Source of the DNA: JARBUG01 sp035628915
GTDB taxonomy: Bacteria > Bacillota > Sulfobacillia > Symbiobacteriales > Symbiobacteriaceae
Direction of reading: 5' to 3'
Assembly: GCA_035628915.1 (NCBI GenBank)
Contig: DASPIW010000061.1
Coordinates: 186,001-250,000, forward strand
Length of the DNA stretch: 64,000 bases
Shown one piece after another: positions 8,070-16,675 of this stretch. The position numbers and the translations under genes were made by a program. Numbering within the stretch: the stretch's first letter is position 1; each line of letters begins with the position of its first letter. Below the pieces are notes generated by a model that was not told the DNA's origin, ran no database searches, and worked only from the letters and a program-made list of their open reading frames with translations.

Positions 8070-8198
8070 GTGAAGGAGCAACCCGTTCAGGAGGTCAAGA
8101 AGCCGCAGCTTCCGCCTTACGTGAAGCCTGCCGTTTCCGAGTATGAGCCCCCGACCGTGGCCTTCACGTCCATGTGGGACAAGAGCGTCATCACCTGA
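8070..8198 (+). CDS. putative RiPP precursor peptide, 42 aa
   Basis: GTG start at 8070 behind an excellent ribosome site, AAAGGAGGTGA (8053-8063), stop TGA at 8196. The encoded 42-residue peptide has no cysteine. Its N-terminal half is rich in Lys, Glu, Gln and Pro (MKEQPVQEVKKPQ) and behaves like a leader. The C-terminus is FTSMWDKSVIT, with two aromatic residues and a Trp-Asp-Lys triad. A middle SEYEPP segment gives a further Tyr. It sits between two radical SAM/SPASM genes and between two hairpins, the standard setting of a radical-SAM RiPP precursor. W-x-K type motifs are sites of aromatic-to-side-chain crosslinks in darobactin- and triceptide-like peptides; applying that here is inference. 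It matches no precursor family I can name. Confidence 0.72.
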   Translation: MKEQPVQEVKKPQLPPYVKPAVSEYEPPTVAFTSMWDKSVIT

Positions 8199-8219
8199 GT
8201 AGCTTGAAGCCGGACCGGT

Positions 8220-8252
8220 CGGTCCCGCACTGGGTTTCCCGGAGCGGGACCG
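8220..8252 (+). other. hairpin between precursor and second maturase
   Basis: A nine-base stem (8220-8228, CGGTCCCGC, with 8244-8252, GCGGGACCG) with a 15-base loop lies 22 bases after the precursor stop. There is no T-run, so read-through is expected. It is a likely mRNA stabiliser or attenuator that favours precursor over the downstream enzymes. Confidence 0.55.
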
Positions 8253-8277
8253 TCGGTCCCACTAAGGGGGGGTACCA

Positions 8278-10035
8278 ATGCACCAGTCCGATCTGCCACA
8301 GATCACCCCGGTCGGTCCGGCGGTGGAGGTAGAAGTGCTCGTGACCCGAGCCTGTAACCTCAAGTGCCCGCACTGCTGCGCGGCCGCGGGGTCAGCTCAG
8401 GCCCATGAGCTACCCTTGGCGGACTGGGTACGGATCCTTCACGAGCTCGCAGATGCCGGGGTGCTGACCGTAACCCTGACGGGCGGCGAGCCGTTCCTTC
8501 GAGACGATATCGTGGAGATGGCCTCGGTGGCGGTCCAAGCGGGCATGAATGTGGCCATTGACTCCAATGGCTGGTATGTGACTCCGCAGGTAGCGGAGGC
8601 ACTTTCGGCTCTGGGAAATGTGAGTGTCAGCATCAGCGTGGACGGCCCGGAGGAGTACCACGACCGATTCCGGGGCGTCCCCGGCTCCTTTGCCCGGGCG
8701 GTTCAGGCTGTTCGCTTGTTTTCGCACGCCGGGGTATCGGTGGGCGTGAACTTCATGGTGACCGACCGGTCGATGGACTTTTTCCTCGACACGGCCCGGC
8801 TGGCGGCTGATGCCGGTGCGAAGTCGATCAGCGTGGGCCAGTGTGGTACGCTGGGCCGCTCCGACCAGGGACTGGTCGTTACGTGGAAGCACTGGCAAGA
8901 GTTCGTCACCCGCCTGTCCGACCGGGCACGGTGCGGGGAACTGCCGCTTCCAATTCGCGGGCTGTGGACGGGAGGATGGCAGTTATACCTTCCACTGCGG
9001 CACCGGCTGGCAGACGCGTTCGCCCGCGACGTCTGGGCCAAGCCGCCTGAGGTAACCCCGGACTGCGGAACCTGCCCGCTGGCCGTTTATACCTGCGCAA
9101 TAGGGCCCGAGGGGGAGATGTACCCCTGCGATACACTGACCTCGTACCCCGAGATGATCTGCGGCTCGGTGGCCAGGGAGGGGTTCACGGCTGTGTGGCA
9201 GCGCTCACGCGTTCTGCACCACATCCGCTCCCTGCAATACCGGACCATGGAACCCTGTGCCACTTGCGACATCGGCGAACTGTGTCACGGTGGCTGCCGG
9301 GGATGTACATACGGATTTACCCGCTCCCTTTCAGTGCCCGACCCGCGTTGCCCCCGCGTGGCGGCGCATGCACGGCTTGAGCTGGGTGGTGCGGCGCTTC
9401 ACGACACCTTGCCGGCCGGGGCGCCGTACCTTTACCCCGAGTCTGCCATGGCCGACGCGGACCCGGGCCGATTTGGGACGGAGTCCCTGACCCTGTTTGG
9501 CGTTCGCTGCCGCTTCAGTAAGCACCCCCGGAGCGTGATTGCCAAGAGCGTGACCCCGGGCGTTTCCTATGTGTACCTGAACTACTCTGCTCTGAGTATG
9601 CTTCGGAACGTGGCCGAATCTGCTGCCTGCACGCAAGCGGTTGGTGCCATTGCCCGGAGCTTTGGTATCAGTGCCGGGCGGGCCACCGCTGACCTGACCG
9701 CCCTGCTGACCCAGCTTGGCGACGGAGGTTTCCTGCCCCGGGAATCGGTGGCGGAGTACCTGAGCGGGAGTCTGCGACCGCGGGAAGAAGATGAGCTGCC
9801 GCTATTTGTCAGTCGTGCGCTTTCAGACGACAGGCATCTGGTGCTGGGAACGCGGGCAGGAATCGTCAGGGCCATGAACGCGACAGCTGTACAGGTACTG
9901 GACTGTATCGCGAGCGGACTGGATCTGTCTGAAACGGTTCAGCGCATCGCCCTGGCCCACGGCGCAGACCCTGCCATCGTGCGTGAAGATGTACAGGCCT
10001 TTTGGGCCACCGCACATGAATTCCTGGAAATGTAG
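8278..10035 (+). CDS. radical SAM/SPASM peptide maturase 2 with tandem C-terminal PqqD-like domains
   Basis: 585 residues. The radical SAM motif RACNLKCPHC puts cysteines at about 26, 30 and 33, with TGGEPF after it. The SPASM region has CGTCPLAVYTCAIGPEGEMY, CATCDIGELCHGGC and DPRCPRV. It is similar to the maturase at 6485 over its whole length, including a PqqD-like segment at about 425-500. It carries an extra segment at about 507-585 (LVLGTRAGIVRAMNATAVQV and onward) that again looks like a PqqD/RRE fold, so it may have two leader-binding modules. The start is ATG 8278 behind AAGGGGGGG. A second, related maturase next to a single precursor suggests two successive modifications, or action as a heteromeric pair. 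Confidence 0.92.
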   Translation: MHQSDLPQITPVGPAVEVEVLVTRACNLKCPHCCAAAGSAQAHELPLADWVRILHELADAGVLTVTLTGGEPFLRDDIVEMASVAVQAGMNVAIDSNGWYVTPQVAEALSALGNVSVSISVDGPEEYHDRFRGVPGSFARAVQAVRLFSHAGVSVGVNFMVTDRSMDFFLDTARLAADAGAKSISVGQCGTLGRSDQGLVVTWKHWQEFVTRLSDRARCGELPLPIRGLWTGGWQLYLPLRHRLADAFARDVWAKPPEVTPDCGTCPLAVYTCAIGPEGEMYPCDTLTSYPEMICGSVAREGFTAVWQRSRVLHHIRSLQYRTMEPCATCDIGELCHGGCRGCTYGFTRSLSVPDPRCPRVAAHARLELGGAALHDTLPAGAPYLYPESAMADADPGRFGTESLTLFGVRCRFSKHPRSVIAKSVTPGVSYVYLNYSALSMLRNVAESAACTQAVGAIARSFGISAGRATADLTALLTQLGDGGFLPRESVAEYLSGSLRPREEDELPLFVSRALSDDRHLVLGTRAGIVRAMNATAVQVLDCIASGLDLSETVQRIALAHGADPAIVREDVQAFWATAHEFLEM

Positions 10036-10053
10036 CAAGAAAGAAGGGGCAGT

Positions 10054-10908
10054 ATGGCGGACACACACGGCATTTGGGCACGTTTTTCGGACCGAGAATT
10101 CATGTGGCCGGCAGATAGCACCCCGATGACGGATCTCCAGCGCGTGTTTTGGGATACGACCCACGTGAACTTCCGGGTTGTAGACACAGACTTGCTCCTT
10201 GACTATGTCGGGCGCTACCTGGCCCAGCTGCCGCCTTCGCCGGCGATTGTGGATGCCGGCGGCGGATGGGGCCGGGTTGCCATTCCCCTCGCCACGGAAG
10301 GGTACAACGTGGATCTGGTGGACACTTCCGAAGGGTATATGGCGGAGGGCCGGGGCATTGCGCAAGAGTTTGGGGTCGCAGACCGCATTCGCTGGGTGGG
10401 TTGCGACTTGCGGGAGTATCAGGCCGCAACTCCGCCGAACATGATGTTGTACTGTGAGTCGATGGAGTACGCGCCCACCCTTGCCGAGAAAACGGCTCTG
10501 ACGCAGCGGCTCTACCGGCAACTTGCCCCCGGCGGGCTCATGATCATTACGGCGGTGGACCGGCTGGCCATGGCCAACTTCATGATCCGGCGGCTTCTGT
10601 TCTGGGAGGAGATTCCCGGCATGATTGAGCGGGGCGAATTCATCGACCTGAAGGGCTATCTCTTCTATCCGCCTACGGCCTCGGAGTTTGATCAGATTAT
10701 CGGTTCGTTGGAGGGCGAAGTGCTGGACCGGCGCACATACCTTCACACCGATTCTCTGCTCCTGATGCTGGGCGGCGTAGTGCAGAGCAGTTACCATTCC
10801 CACCCCGACCTGGCGCGCCGGTTCTTTGAAGTCAACCGCAAGTTGATGGATGATCCCCAGAATAGCCAGCGCGGATTCTTCCACGTGGCCTGCGTGCGGA
10901 GGCCCTGA
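10054..10908 (+). CDS. SAM-dependent class I methyltransferase
   Basis: 284 residues. Motif I is VDAGGGWGRVAIPLA, followed by the acidic post-motif DLVDTSEGY that binds the SAM ribose. Later strands read LREYQAA and LYRQLAPGGLMIITAVD, as in Rossmann-fold methyltransferases. The start is ATG 10054 behind GAAGGGG, 18 bases after the second maturase, and its 3' end overlaps the upstream possible frame of the FAD gene. Within the peptide cluster it most likely O- or N-methylates the modified peptide, for example at a carboxylate or the N-terminus. The acceptor cannot be read from the sequence. It resembles ubiquinone- or SmtA-type enzymes more than protein-isoaspartate enzymes. Confidence 0.85.
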   Translation: MADTHGIWARFSDREFMWPADSTPMTDLQRVFWDTTHVNFRVVDTDLLLDYVGRYLAQLPPSPAIVDAGGGWGRVAIPLATEGYNVDLVDTSEGYMAEGRGIAQEFGVADRIRWVGCDLREYQAATPPNMMLYCESMEYAPTLAEKTALTQRLYRQLAPGGLMIITAVDRLAMANFMIRRLLFWEEIPGMIERGEFIDLKGYLFYPPTASEFDQIIGSLEGEVLDRRTYLHTDSLLLMLGGVVQSSYHSHPDLARRFFEVNRKLMDDPQNSQRGFFHVACVRRP

Positions 10909-10912
10909 ACCA

Positions 10913-12028
10913 GTGGTCCGGCGGCTGTACATTCAGGGGCGACGGCTCTTGCTGGTGGATGAACAAGACGGGTCCTGGGTGTTTTGTGGCCAGCTACAGG
11001 CCTTCCTAAGCCGTTCGGCGGTAGAGTTGCTGGAACATATGGCGGCGGGAGATTTGTCCCCTGAAGCCGCGGGCGGCGACGGCGCCGCCGCTCTGGTTCG
11101 GCTGCTGCAGGCGCTTCCCGGGATGCCGGAGGAAAGGCCGGTTCCTGCCGAGGTTGACGTGGCTGTGATCGGCGCCGGCCCGGCCGGGCTGATGGCCGGG
11201 GCGACAGCGGCCAGCCACCTGGGAGTGAAAGGGGCGGGCGTGGCCGTTCTGGACCCTGGCCCGGGCGGGGCGCTCACCCTGGTCGACTCGATTACCGTGG
11301 GCTTTACCCCGGGCATGGCTTTTCGGACCGCACCGCTGGTCTCCCGGCTGGTTCACGGACTTCAGGCCACGGGTGCCCACCTTGTGCACCAGCGAGTTCG
11401 CACCGTCAGCGGCAGGGCCGGGGACTTTTCCCTGGAGCTCGGTGATGGCCGGATCATGGGCGCCAGGGTGATCGTACTGGCCGTGGGCATGACCGGCCCC
11501 CTCTACCGTGCCTGCTTCACGTATCAGAACGCTCGTGACAACATGCGATCGCCTGATGCGTTTGTGCGCACCGCCCCGGGCCACCGGGTCGTTCTGATCG
11601 GTGACCACCGGATCCATGAGCAGGCGGCGGACTTGCATGGCGCCACGGGGGCCGACATTCACCCGCTGGACGTGGTGTCCACCGGGGAGGAAACCTGGGC
11701 GCCCGTGCCGGTGCAGCGCCGGTTGACGGCGCTCCTCGGGCCCGGCCTGAAGCGGGTGGAGGGCGATCTGTTCCTGTTTGATCGCAGCTACTTTGGCCCA
11801 CGCCTTCCGGCTGGTCTGGTGACTGAAACGGCGACGCAAGGGGCCGTCTCCGGGGTATTTCCCTGCGGCGATTGCACTGCTGACCTTCTGGGATTCTGCC
11901 AGGCGCTGGCAACCGGGCAGTGGGCGGGGTTCGCCTCGGCCGCCTTCTGCAACCCCGCGGCACAGGGGCTGAAGTGGGCCAGGCTTCCGCTGGCGGTGCT
12001 CCAGTCAGGGGGTGACAGCCGTGGCTGA
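10913..12028 (+). CDS. FAD-dependent oxidoreductase with N-terminal PqqD-like extension
   Basis: 371 residues from the GTG at 10913, behind GGAGG, 5 bases after the methyltransferase stop. A first stretch of about 75 residues contains AFLSRSAVELLEHMAAGDLS, which looks like a PqqD/RRE winged helix. A Rossmann dinucleotide fold follows: DVAVIGAGPAGLMAG (GxGxxG), then a thioredoxin-reductase-like body with VIVLAVGM and a C-terminal GVFPCGDCTADLLGFCQAL segment placing FAD. The CGDC pair near the C-terminus is not the usual TrxR CxxC position but could be redox-active. A flavin enzyme carrying its own leader-recognition module would act directly on the precursor peptide, for instance as an oxidase or dehydrogenase. 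The RRE reading is inference; the FAD fold is solid. Confidence 0.8.
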   Translation: MVRRLYIQGRRLLLVDEQDGSWVFCGQLQAFLSRSAVELLEHMAAGDLSPEAAGGDGAAALVRLLQALPGMPEERPVPAEVDVAVIGAGPAGLMAGATAASHLGVKGAGVAVLDPGPGGALTLVDSITVGFTPGMAFRTAPLVSRLVHGLQATGAHLVHQRVRTVSGRAGDFSLELGDGRIMGARVIVLAVGMTGPLYRACFTYQNARDNMRSPDAFVRTAPGHRVVLIGDHRIHEQAADLHGATGADIHPLDVVSTGEETWAPVPVQRRLTALLGPGLKRVEGDLFLFDRSYFGPRLPAGLVTETATQGAVSGVFPCGDCTADLLGFCQALATGQWAGFASAAFCNPAAQGLKWARLPLAVLQSGGDSRG

Positions 12029-13496
12029 ACCGTTGGATGTTACCCTGATGCACCCGGCGGCTGCGCGCAACCGTTCCATGTATCTGTTCATGCCCGCCGG
12101 CCTGTTTTCCATTGCAGCCGCGGTGGAACACGCGGGCGCCCGGGCAGCGCTTGTTAACGAGGGGCTGGAGATCGCCCTTGACCCCGCCTATCAGGCCGCT
12201 GCCGACCCGCTCGTTGCCAGCGCAGATCTCGTGGGGGTCAGCCTTCACTGGCATGAACATGCCTATGGCGCCGTCACCGCCGTCCGGGCGGTCAGGGAGG
12301 CCAACCCCGAGGCGGTTTTGGTCATGGGCGGGCTGACAGCGTCCGTCTTCGCTTCGGAACTGGCCTCGGCCGTTCCGGAAGTGGACGCTGTCCTGGTCGG
12401 AGAGGCCGAAGAGGCCATGGCGGCGCTGGTGCACCACCTCGCGCCCATTCCCCGCAGCCGGCGGCGGCAGGCGGTTGCATCACTCGTAGGGCGGGACCGG
12501 GTGGTCGCGCCGTGTAGGCTAGTGCTGCAGCCGGGGGCCCTGGGGTCGCCACTGGTCAGCGCCACATTGCCGCGACTCGCGCACCACACCGAATACCTGA
12601 AGTGCGATATTCACACCTTTGTGCCAGAGAGATTCTGGCGGTCTTTCTGGGTCAAGACGGGCGTGGGCTGTCCGTATGCCTGCTCCTTCTGCGGCGGTGG
12701 CCGGAAGGCCCTGCAGGCGGCGGGCTTTGCCGGGCGCGTGCAGTTCCGGCCTGCTGCGGAACTGGCTACTGACATTGCGGCACTAGCGGAGGCCGGTGTG
12801 CATCAAGTCAACCTGACTCAGGACTTAACGCTGGCCCCGGTCGGGTACATGCAGGAACTGCGGTCCAGTCTCCGGGCACGGCGGGTTCGCGTCGGCGCAT
12901 ATATGGAGGCCTGGCAGTGCCCGAACCCGCACTGGTTAGAAACGTTCGCCGACACGTTTGACATTGGCTTCTCCTGTATCGCTTTGTCGCCGACGTCAGG
13001 AGATGAGTCCGTCCGCCGGCGGAACGGCAAGCACTTTTCCGACGCTGCGCTGCTGGAGACAGCGGCCGCACTGGGCAGCCTGGGGATTCGGTGGGAGGCT
13101 TTCTTCACCGCCGGGTTGCCTTTTGCCACCGACGCGTCTTTTGAACGGACCGTAGCACTGGCGGAGCGCCTCATGAACGGGTACTCCCCGACCGTGGTCA
13201 CCTTTAGCGGAATCACCCTAGATCCGATGGCCCCCATGGCTGGCGACCCGGAGAAATATGACGTGACCGCCGGGCTCAGGACGTTCGCTGACTACTACCA
13301 GCGGGCTGAGGCCAGGTCCCGGGGCGAACCGTACGCCCGCATGGGCTACGAAACACGCGGCGCAGACCCGGACACCGTAAGACGCCAGGAAGCGAGATGG
13401 GCGGCAGGTCCGGGGCGGGTCCCGATATGGCAGAACGGATTGCTGGGGCTTACGCCACACCTGGCGGTGCTGAGGACGGGGGGAGATTGGACATGA
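12021..13496 (+). CDS. B12-binding-type radical SAM enzyme 1
   Basis: About 491 residues. The N-terminal 190 residues form a Rossmann-like cobalamin-binding type domain (LVGVSLHWHEHAYGAVTAVR, LVMGGLTASVFA, VDAVLVGEAEEA). The radical SAM domain begins KTGVGCPYACSFCGGG (Cys-x3-Cys-x2-Cys) with a TIM-barrel-like remainder. No DxHxxG base-off motif is obvious, so cobalamin binding may be base-off without that His. Class B enzymes of this kind methylate unactivated carbons, as in polytheonamide, or catalyse other C-C chemistry. The start is GTG 12021, placed behind AGGGGGTGA; a GTG at 12012 is also possible. It overlaps the FAD gene end and the next start (ATGA), so translation is coupled. Confidence 0.88.
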   Translation: MAEPLDVTLMHPAAARNRSMYLFMPAGLFSIAAAVEHAGARAALVNEGLEIALDPAYQAAADPLVASADLVGVSLHWHEHAYGAVTAVRAVREANPEAVLVMGGLTASVFASELASAVPEVDAVLVGEAEEAMAALVHHLAPIPRSRRRQAVASLVGRDRVVAPCRLVLQPGALGSPLVSATLPRLAHHTEYLKCDIHTFVPERFWRSFWVKTGVGCPYACSFCGGGRKALQAAGFAGRVQFRPAAELATDIAALAEAGVHQVNLTQDLTLAPVGYMQELRSSLRARRVRVGAYMEAWQCPNPHWLETFADTFDIGFSCIALSPTSGDESVRRRNGKHFSDAALLETAAALGSLGIRWEAFFTAGLPFATDASFERTVALAERLMNGYSPTVVTFSGITLDPMAPMAGDPEKYDVTAGLRTFADYYQRAEARSRGEPYARMGYETRGADPDTVRRQEARWAAGPGRVPIWQNGLLGLTPHLAVLRTGGDWT

Positions 13497-14407
13497 TCAC
13501 CTGGCAGTGGACCCTTCCTCCACTGTCCCGGTTTCGTGCCCCTCACCTGGCTGTCCCCGGCGTCTTCCATCGATTGGACGGCGCCCTGGCCGAAACATGG
13601 CTGACCTTAACCGGCTCCGACGGGCAGTGCGTGGGCTTCTGCCTGCTCCTGCGCGAGCGCGATGCGGAAGGACGACGGTGGCTCCGGTTGGAAGGAGCCG
13701 AGGTATTCCCGCCGGAAGAGGAGGCGGCAGCCCATGCCATGCTGGACTTGGCCCGCAAGATAGCCGCCCGTGAGAGTCTGGCCGGCGTTCGCCTGCTCCA
13801 CGCAAACCCGTTGGCCGATGGGTTGTACCCCTCATCCGACACCTGGTTTGGCGCCGGGACGGCGGGGTGCCATTTGGTTCCCAACCTTGAGGACGCCGGC
13901 GCCGCCTGGAGCGAGAAGGAGGTCCTTTTAAGGCTTCCACTCCGGCACCGAACGGACCGCCATGTCGACGGAGCGCTTCATAAGGACGAGCCGCCGGCAT
14001 GCGCCGGCACGGGGGCGCCCGCCGGAGAGCGGCACCTATTGGGACTGAGCGTAGCCTGGCGCCTTACCCGGGGAGATGCTCGGGCGTTTGCGTTGGCCTG
14101 CCCCAACCTGGGGCCCGAGGTGCTGGCCACAGGCAGCCTGCCTCGCTCGGCGCCGTTTGCCGGTCGGCCGGCCCTGCTCTGGAATCTGCAGGCGCAGTCC
14201 TTTTCACCCTTGGAACTTGCAGGCTTCGTGCTGGACGTGGCAAGCAGCCTGGCATCAGCGGGCCCCTCTGGCCTATATGTACACTGGCCGGTAGACGGAG
14301 CGCTGCCGCTCCTGCTGGAAGCCGGAGCAGAAATCGCAAGCAGGATTTCCGAATGGCGGCTACCGAGGGAGACGCCTGACCGATCGACAGGGGGGGAAAG
14401 AGCGTGA
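13493..14407 (+). CDS. unknown protein of the peptide island, possibly GNAT-like
   Basis: 304 residues from ATG 13493, which overlaps the previous stop as ATGA and has GGGGGGAG upstream. No signal peptide or membrane segment was seen. There is weak resemblance to acyltransferases of the GNAT type in the C-terminal part (SPLELAGFVLDVASS ... GLYVHWPVDGALPLLLEAGA), where a helix and strand precede a terminal Glu-Ala-Gly turn. Cysteines are few. Tight coupling to both radical SAM neighbours (overlapping starts and stops) shows that it belongs to the pathway, as a tailoring enzyme, a partner of the B12 enzymes, or an immunity factor. I do not recognise a specific family, and the GNAT idea is tentative. 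Confidence 0.6.
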   Translation: MITWQWTLPPLSRFRAPHLAVPGVFHRLDGALAETWLTLTGSDGQCVGFCLLLRERDAEGRRWLRLEGAEVFPPEEEAAAHAMLDLARKIAARESLAGVRLLHANPLADGLYPSSDTWFGAGTAGCHLVPNLEDAGAAWSEKEVLLRLPLRHRTDRHVDGALHKDEPPACAGTGAPAGERHLLGLSVAWRLTRGDARAFALACPNLGPEVLATGSLPRSAPFAGRPALLWNLQAQSFSPLELAGFVLDVASSLASAGPSGLYVHWPVDGALPLLLEAGAEIASRISEWRLPRETPDRSTGGERA

Positions 14408-15708
14408 CCGATCTCATTTTGGTATCGCCCAAGCTTTCCAAGTACCGACCCTCATGGGTTGCTCCGCCCCTGGGCCTACTTTCCATCGCCGGCGTGCTCC
14501 GGCATGCAGGTTATTCTGTAGAGGTCATTGACCTGAACCTGCCGGAAGTCGGGACGGACACCATCATCGCTGCAAGTGGTCCCGGAACGGTCATTGGCAT
14601 CTCCTCGTTTACGCCAAACTTCTCTGCCGCGCTGGAGACTGCTGTCGCCGTGAAACGGGGCGTTTCCGGGGTCGTCATCATCGTCGGGGGCTACCATGTT
14701 ACGTTCTGCTATGCAGAAGCGTTGACCCCGGGCTCCCCCTTTGACGCCGCCGTACTCGGGGCCGGAGAAGACCCGACCCTCCGGATCGTCGAGAGCGTGA
14801 AAACCGGCAAATCGCTTGACGGCATTCCCGGCGTAGCCTTCCGGCGCAATGGCGCCATTGAGATCACTCTGCCGGAGCCGCCGACCCCGCACCCGGGGGT
14901 CTATCCTGCACGGGATCTGGTGGATCTGCCGACCTACCTCAGGATGGGGTCTGGCTTTGCCGGATCCGTGCAATTCAGCCGCGGCTGCACCCACAACTGC
15001 TATTTTTGCCAGGTACCCAAAATGGAGGGGCGCTGGGTGCCCCGGGAACCGCAGGATGTGGCGGCTGAAGTGCGGGAATTTGTGCAGAGCACCGGCCTGA
15101 CCAACCTGACCTTTGTGGACAACCATCTGACGGGCGACAAGGAACTGGTGCGGGAGCTTTGCTGGCTGCTGAAGGAGATTCCCGGCCTCCATTGGTCGTG
15201 CGACGCCCGCATCGATGCGGTGGATGAGGGGCTCCTGGCGCTCATGTATGAGGCGGGCTGCCGTGGCCTTTTCATCGGGCTCGAATCCGGCAACAGTGCT
15301 TCGCTCGAACGCATTGGCAAGCCGCCGGACCGGGAGTTTGTTCGGCGTCAGGTAGCCACGATTCGCCGGGTGGGTCTCCAGGCCAACGGTTCCTTCATTG
15401 TTGGGTTCCCATGGGAGACGGAGGCTGACATTCGCCAGACCATCAGCTTTGCGGCCGATCTACCGCTCTCGTGGCGGGAATTCTCCTTCGCCACACCGCT
15501 GCCAGGGTCCCGGTTGGAACGCGACCTGAGCCGCTGGGGGGCAGAGATTGCCGACTCGGACTACCGCCATTGGGACGGGCAGCACGCCGTCATGCGGCTT
15601 CCAAATCTTTCACGCCGCCGTCTGGCCGAACTCTACCTGGAAGCCATCGCGACGGTCTGCGACAAGCCAGCCCCCGATTCAGGTAAGGTGGTGACTGCGC
15701 ATGATTGA
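14404..15708 (+). CDS. B12-binding-type radical SAM enzyme 2
   Basis: 434 residues from GTG 14404, overlapping the upstream stop. The N-terminal B12-binding-like half has PSWVAPPLGLLSIAGVLRHA, VIGISSFTPNFSAAL, VVIIVGGYHVT and DAAVLGAGEDPTLR, the layout of BchE/PhpK-type proteins. The radical SAM domain begins QFSRGCTHNCYFCQVPKM (Cys-x3-Cys-x2-Cys) and contains FVDNHLTGDKE and GLFIGLESGNSASLERIGKP, typical of this class. It is a paralogue in class, but not a close copy, of the enzyme at 12021. Two B12-type enzymes in one peptide cluster suggest C-methylation at more than one site or two different reactions. It is followed, with overlap, by the exporter ATPase. Confidence 0.9.
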   Translation: MTDLILVSPKLSKYRPSWVAPPLGLLSIAGVLRHAGYSVEVIDLNLPEVGTDTIIAASGPGTVIGISSFTPNFSAALETAVAVKRGVSGVVIIVGGYHVTFCYAEALTPGSPFDAAVLGAGEDPTLRIVESVKTGKSLDGIPGVAFRRNGAIEITLPEPPTPHPGVYPARDLVDLPTYLRMGSGFAGSVQFSRGCTHNCYFCQVPKMEGRWVPREPQDVAAEVREFVQSTGLTNLTFVDNHLTGDKELVRELCWLLKEIPGLHWSCDARIDAVDEGLLALMYEAGCRGLFIGLESGNSASLERIGKPPDREFVRRQVATIRRVGLQANGSFIVGFPWETEADIRQTISFAADLPLSWREFSFATPLPGSRLERDLSRWGAEIADSDYRHWDGQHAVMRLPNLSRRRLAELYLEAIATVCDKPAPDSGKVVTAHD

Positions 15709-16675
15709 GATCCGCGGGCTGATCAAGATCTATCCGGGCAAGGAACGGTACATGCGGGCCCTGGACGACGTGTCCCTGACGGTTGCTCCCGGAGAGTGTT
15801 TTGGCCTCCTCGGGCTGAACGGCGCCGGCAAGACGACCATGCTCAAGGTGCTGGCGACCCTGATGCTGCCCGACGGCGGTGCCGTCACCGTCAACGGGTT
15901 TGATGTGGTCCGGCAGTCGCACCAGGTTCGCTCTTGCCTGGGATTTTGCAGCACCGAGGCGGACGGGCTGTACCTGCGACTGTCGGGGGAAGACAATCTG
16001 CGCTTCTTTGCAACCCTGCACCATGTGCCGGAATCCGTCATTCGCCGGCGGAGCGAGGCGCTCTTGCAGTTTTTCGATCTGTGGGAGGCGCGCAGGAAGC
16101 TGGCGAAAGACTATTCCACCGGCATGAAGAGCAAGCTGAAGATCGCCCGGGCGCTGATCCACAACCCGCCCATTCTCCTCCTGGACGAGCCCACCAGCGG
16201 TCTGGACTACGCGTCCGCACTCCAGCTGTATGAACTGCTGCAGATCCTCAATAAAGAGCATGGCAAGACGATCCTGTATACCAGCCACCACCTCAAGGAG
16301 GTGGAAGAATTGTGCCAGAGGGTAGGCATCATCCACCAGGGGCGGATTACCGCCTGCGGAACGGTCGACCACCTGAAGCGCACGCTGCCGCATCCGCACA
16401 TTGTGGAAGTAAAGCTTCGGTCAAGGGCCCCGGAAGTGATAAACCAGGTACTTGCTGGCAGGGGCGTCCAGGCGATTCTGGAGGAGAGCGAAGAGGTTAC
16501 GGTGGCGGGTCCCCTGACGGTTCTGCGCCTGCAGGTTGCCGACCCCCACCAGGCCGTGGATTCGCTGGCCAGGGTGCTGGTGCCGTCAGCCCACTTGGCG
16601 GGGCTCACCATTTTGGAGCCGGGCCTGGAGGATGTGTTTATTGCGCAGACAAAAGCGGCGGGTGAAGTCATATGA
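15701..16675 (+). CDS. ABC exporter ATPase
   Basis: 324 residues. Walker A is GLNGAGKTT, the signature region reads YSTGMKSKLKIARAL (a YSTGM variant of LSGGQ common in drug and peptide exporters), Walker B is ILLLDEPTSGLD, and the switch His lies in YTSHHLKEVEELC. The C-terminal 100 residues are the accessory domain typical of the CcmA/DrrA class. The start ATG at 15701 overlaps the radical SAM stop, and its stop overlaps the first permease start, so stoichiometric expression is expected. It pairs with the ABC-2 type permeases at 16672 and 20264 to export the mature peptide or protect the producer. The specificity is inferred from context. Confidence 0.92.
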   Translation: MIEIRGLIKIYPGKERYMRALDDVSLTVAPGECFGLLGLNGAGKTTMLKVLATLMLPDGGAVTVNGFDVVRQSHQVRSCLGFCSTEADGLYLRLSGEDNLRFFATLHHVPESVIRRRSEALLQFFDLWEARRKLAKDYSTGMKSKLKIARALIHNPPILLLDEPTSGLDYASALQLYELLQILNKEHGKTILYTSHHLKEVEELCQRVGIIHQGRITACGTVDHLKRTLPHPHIVEVKLRSRAPEVINQVLAGRGVQAILEESEEVTVAGPLTVLRLQVADPHQAVDSLARVLVPSAHLAGLTILEPGLEDVFIAQTKAAGEVI

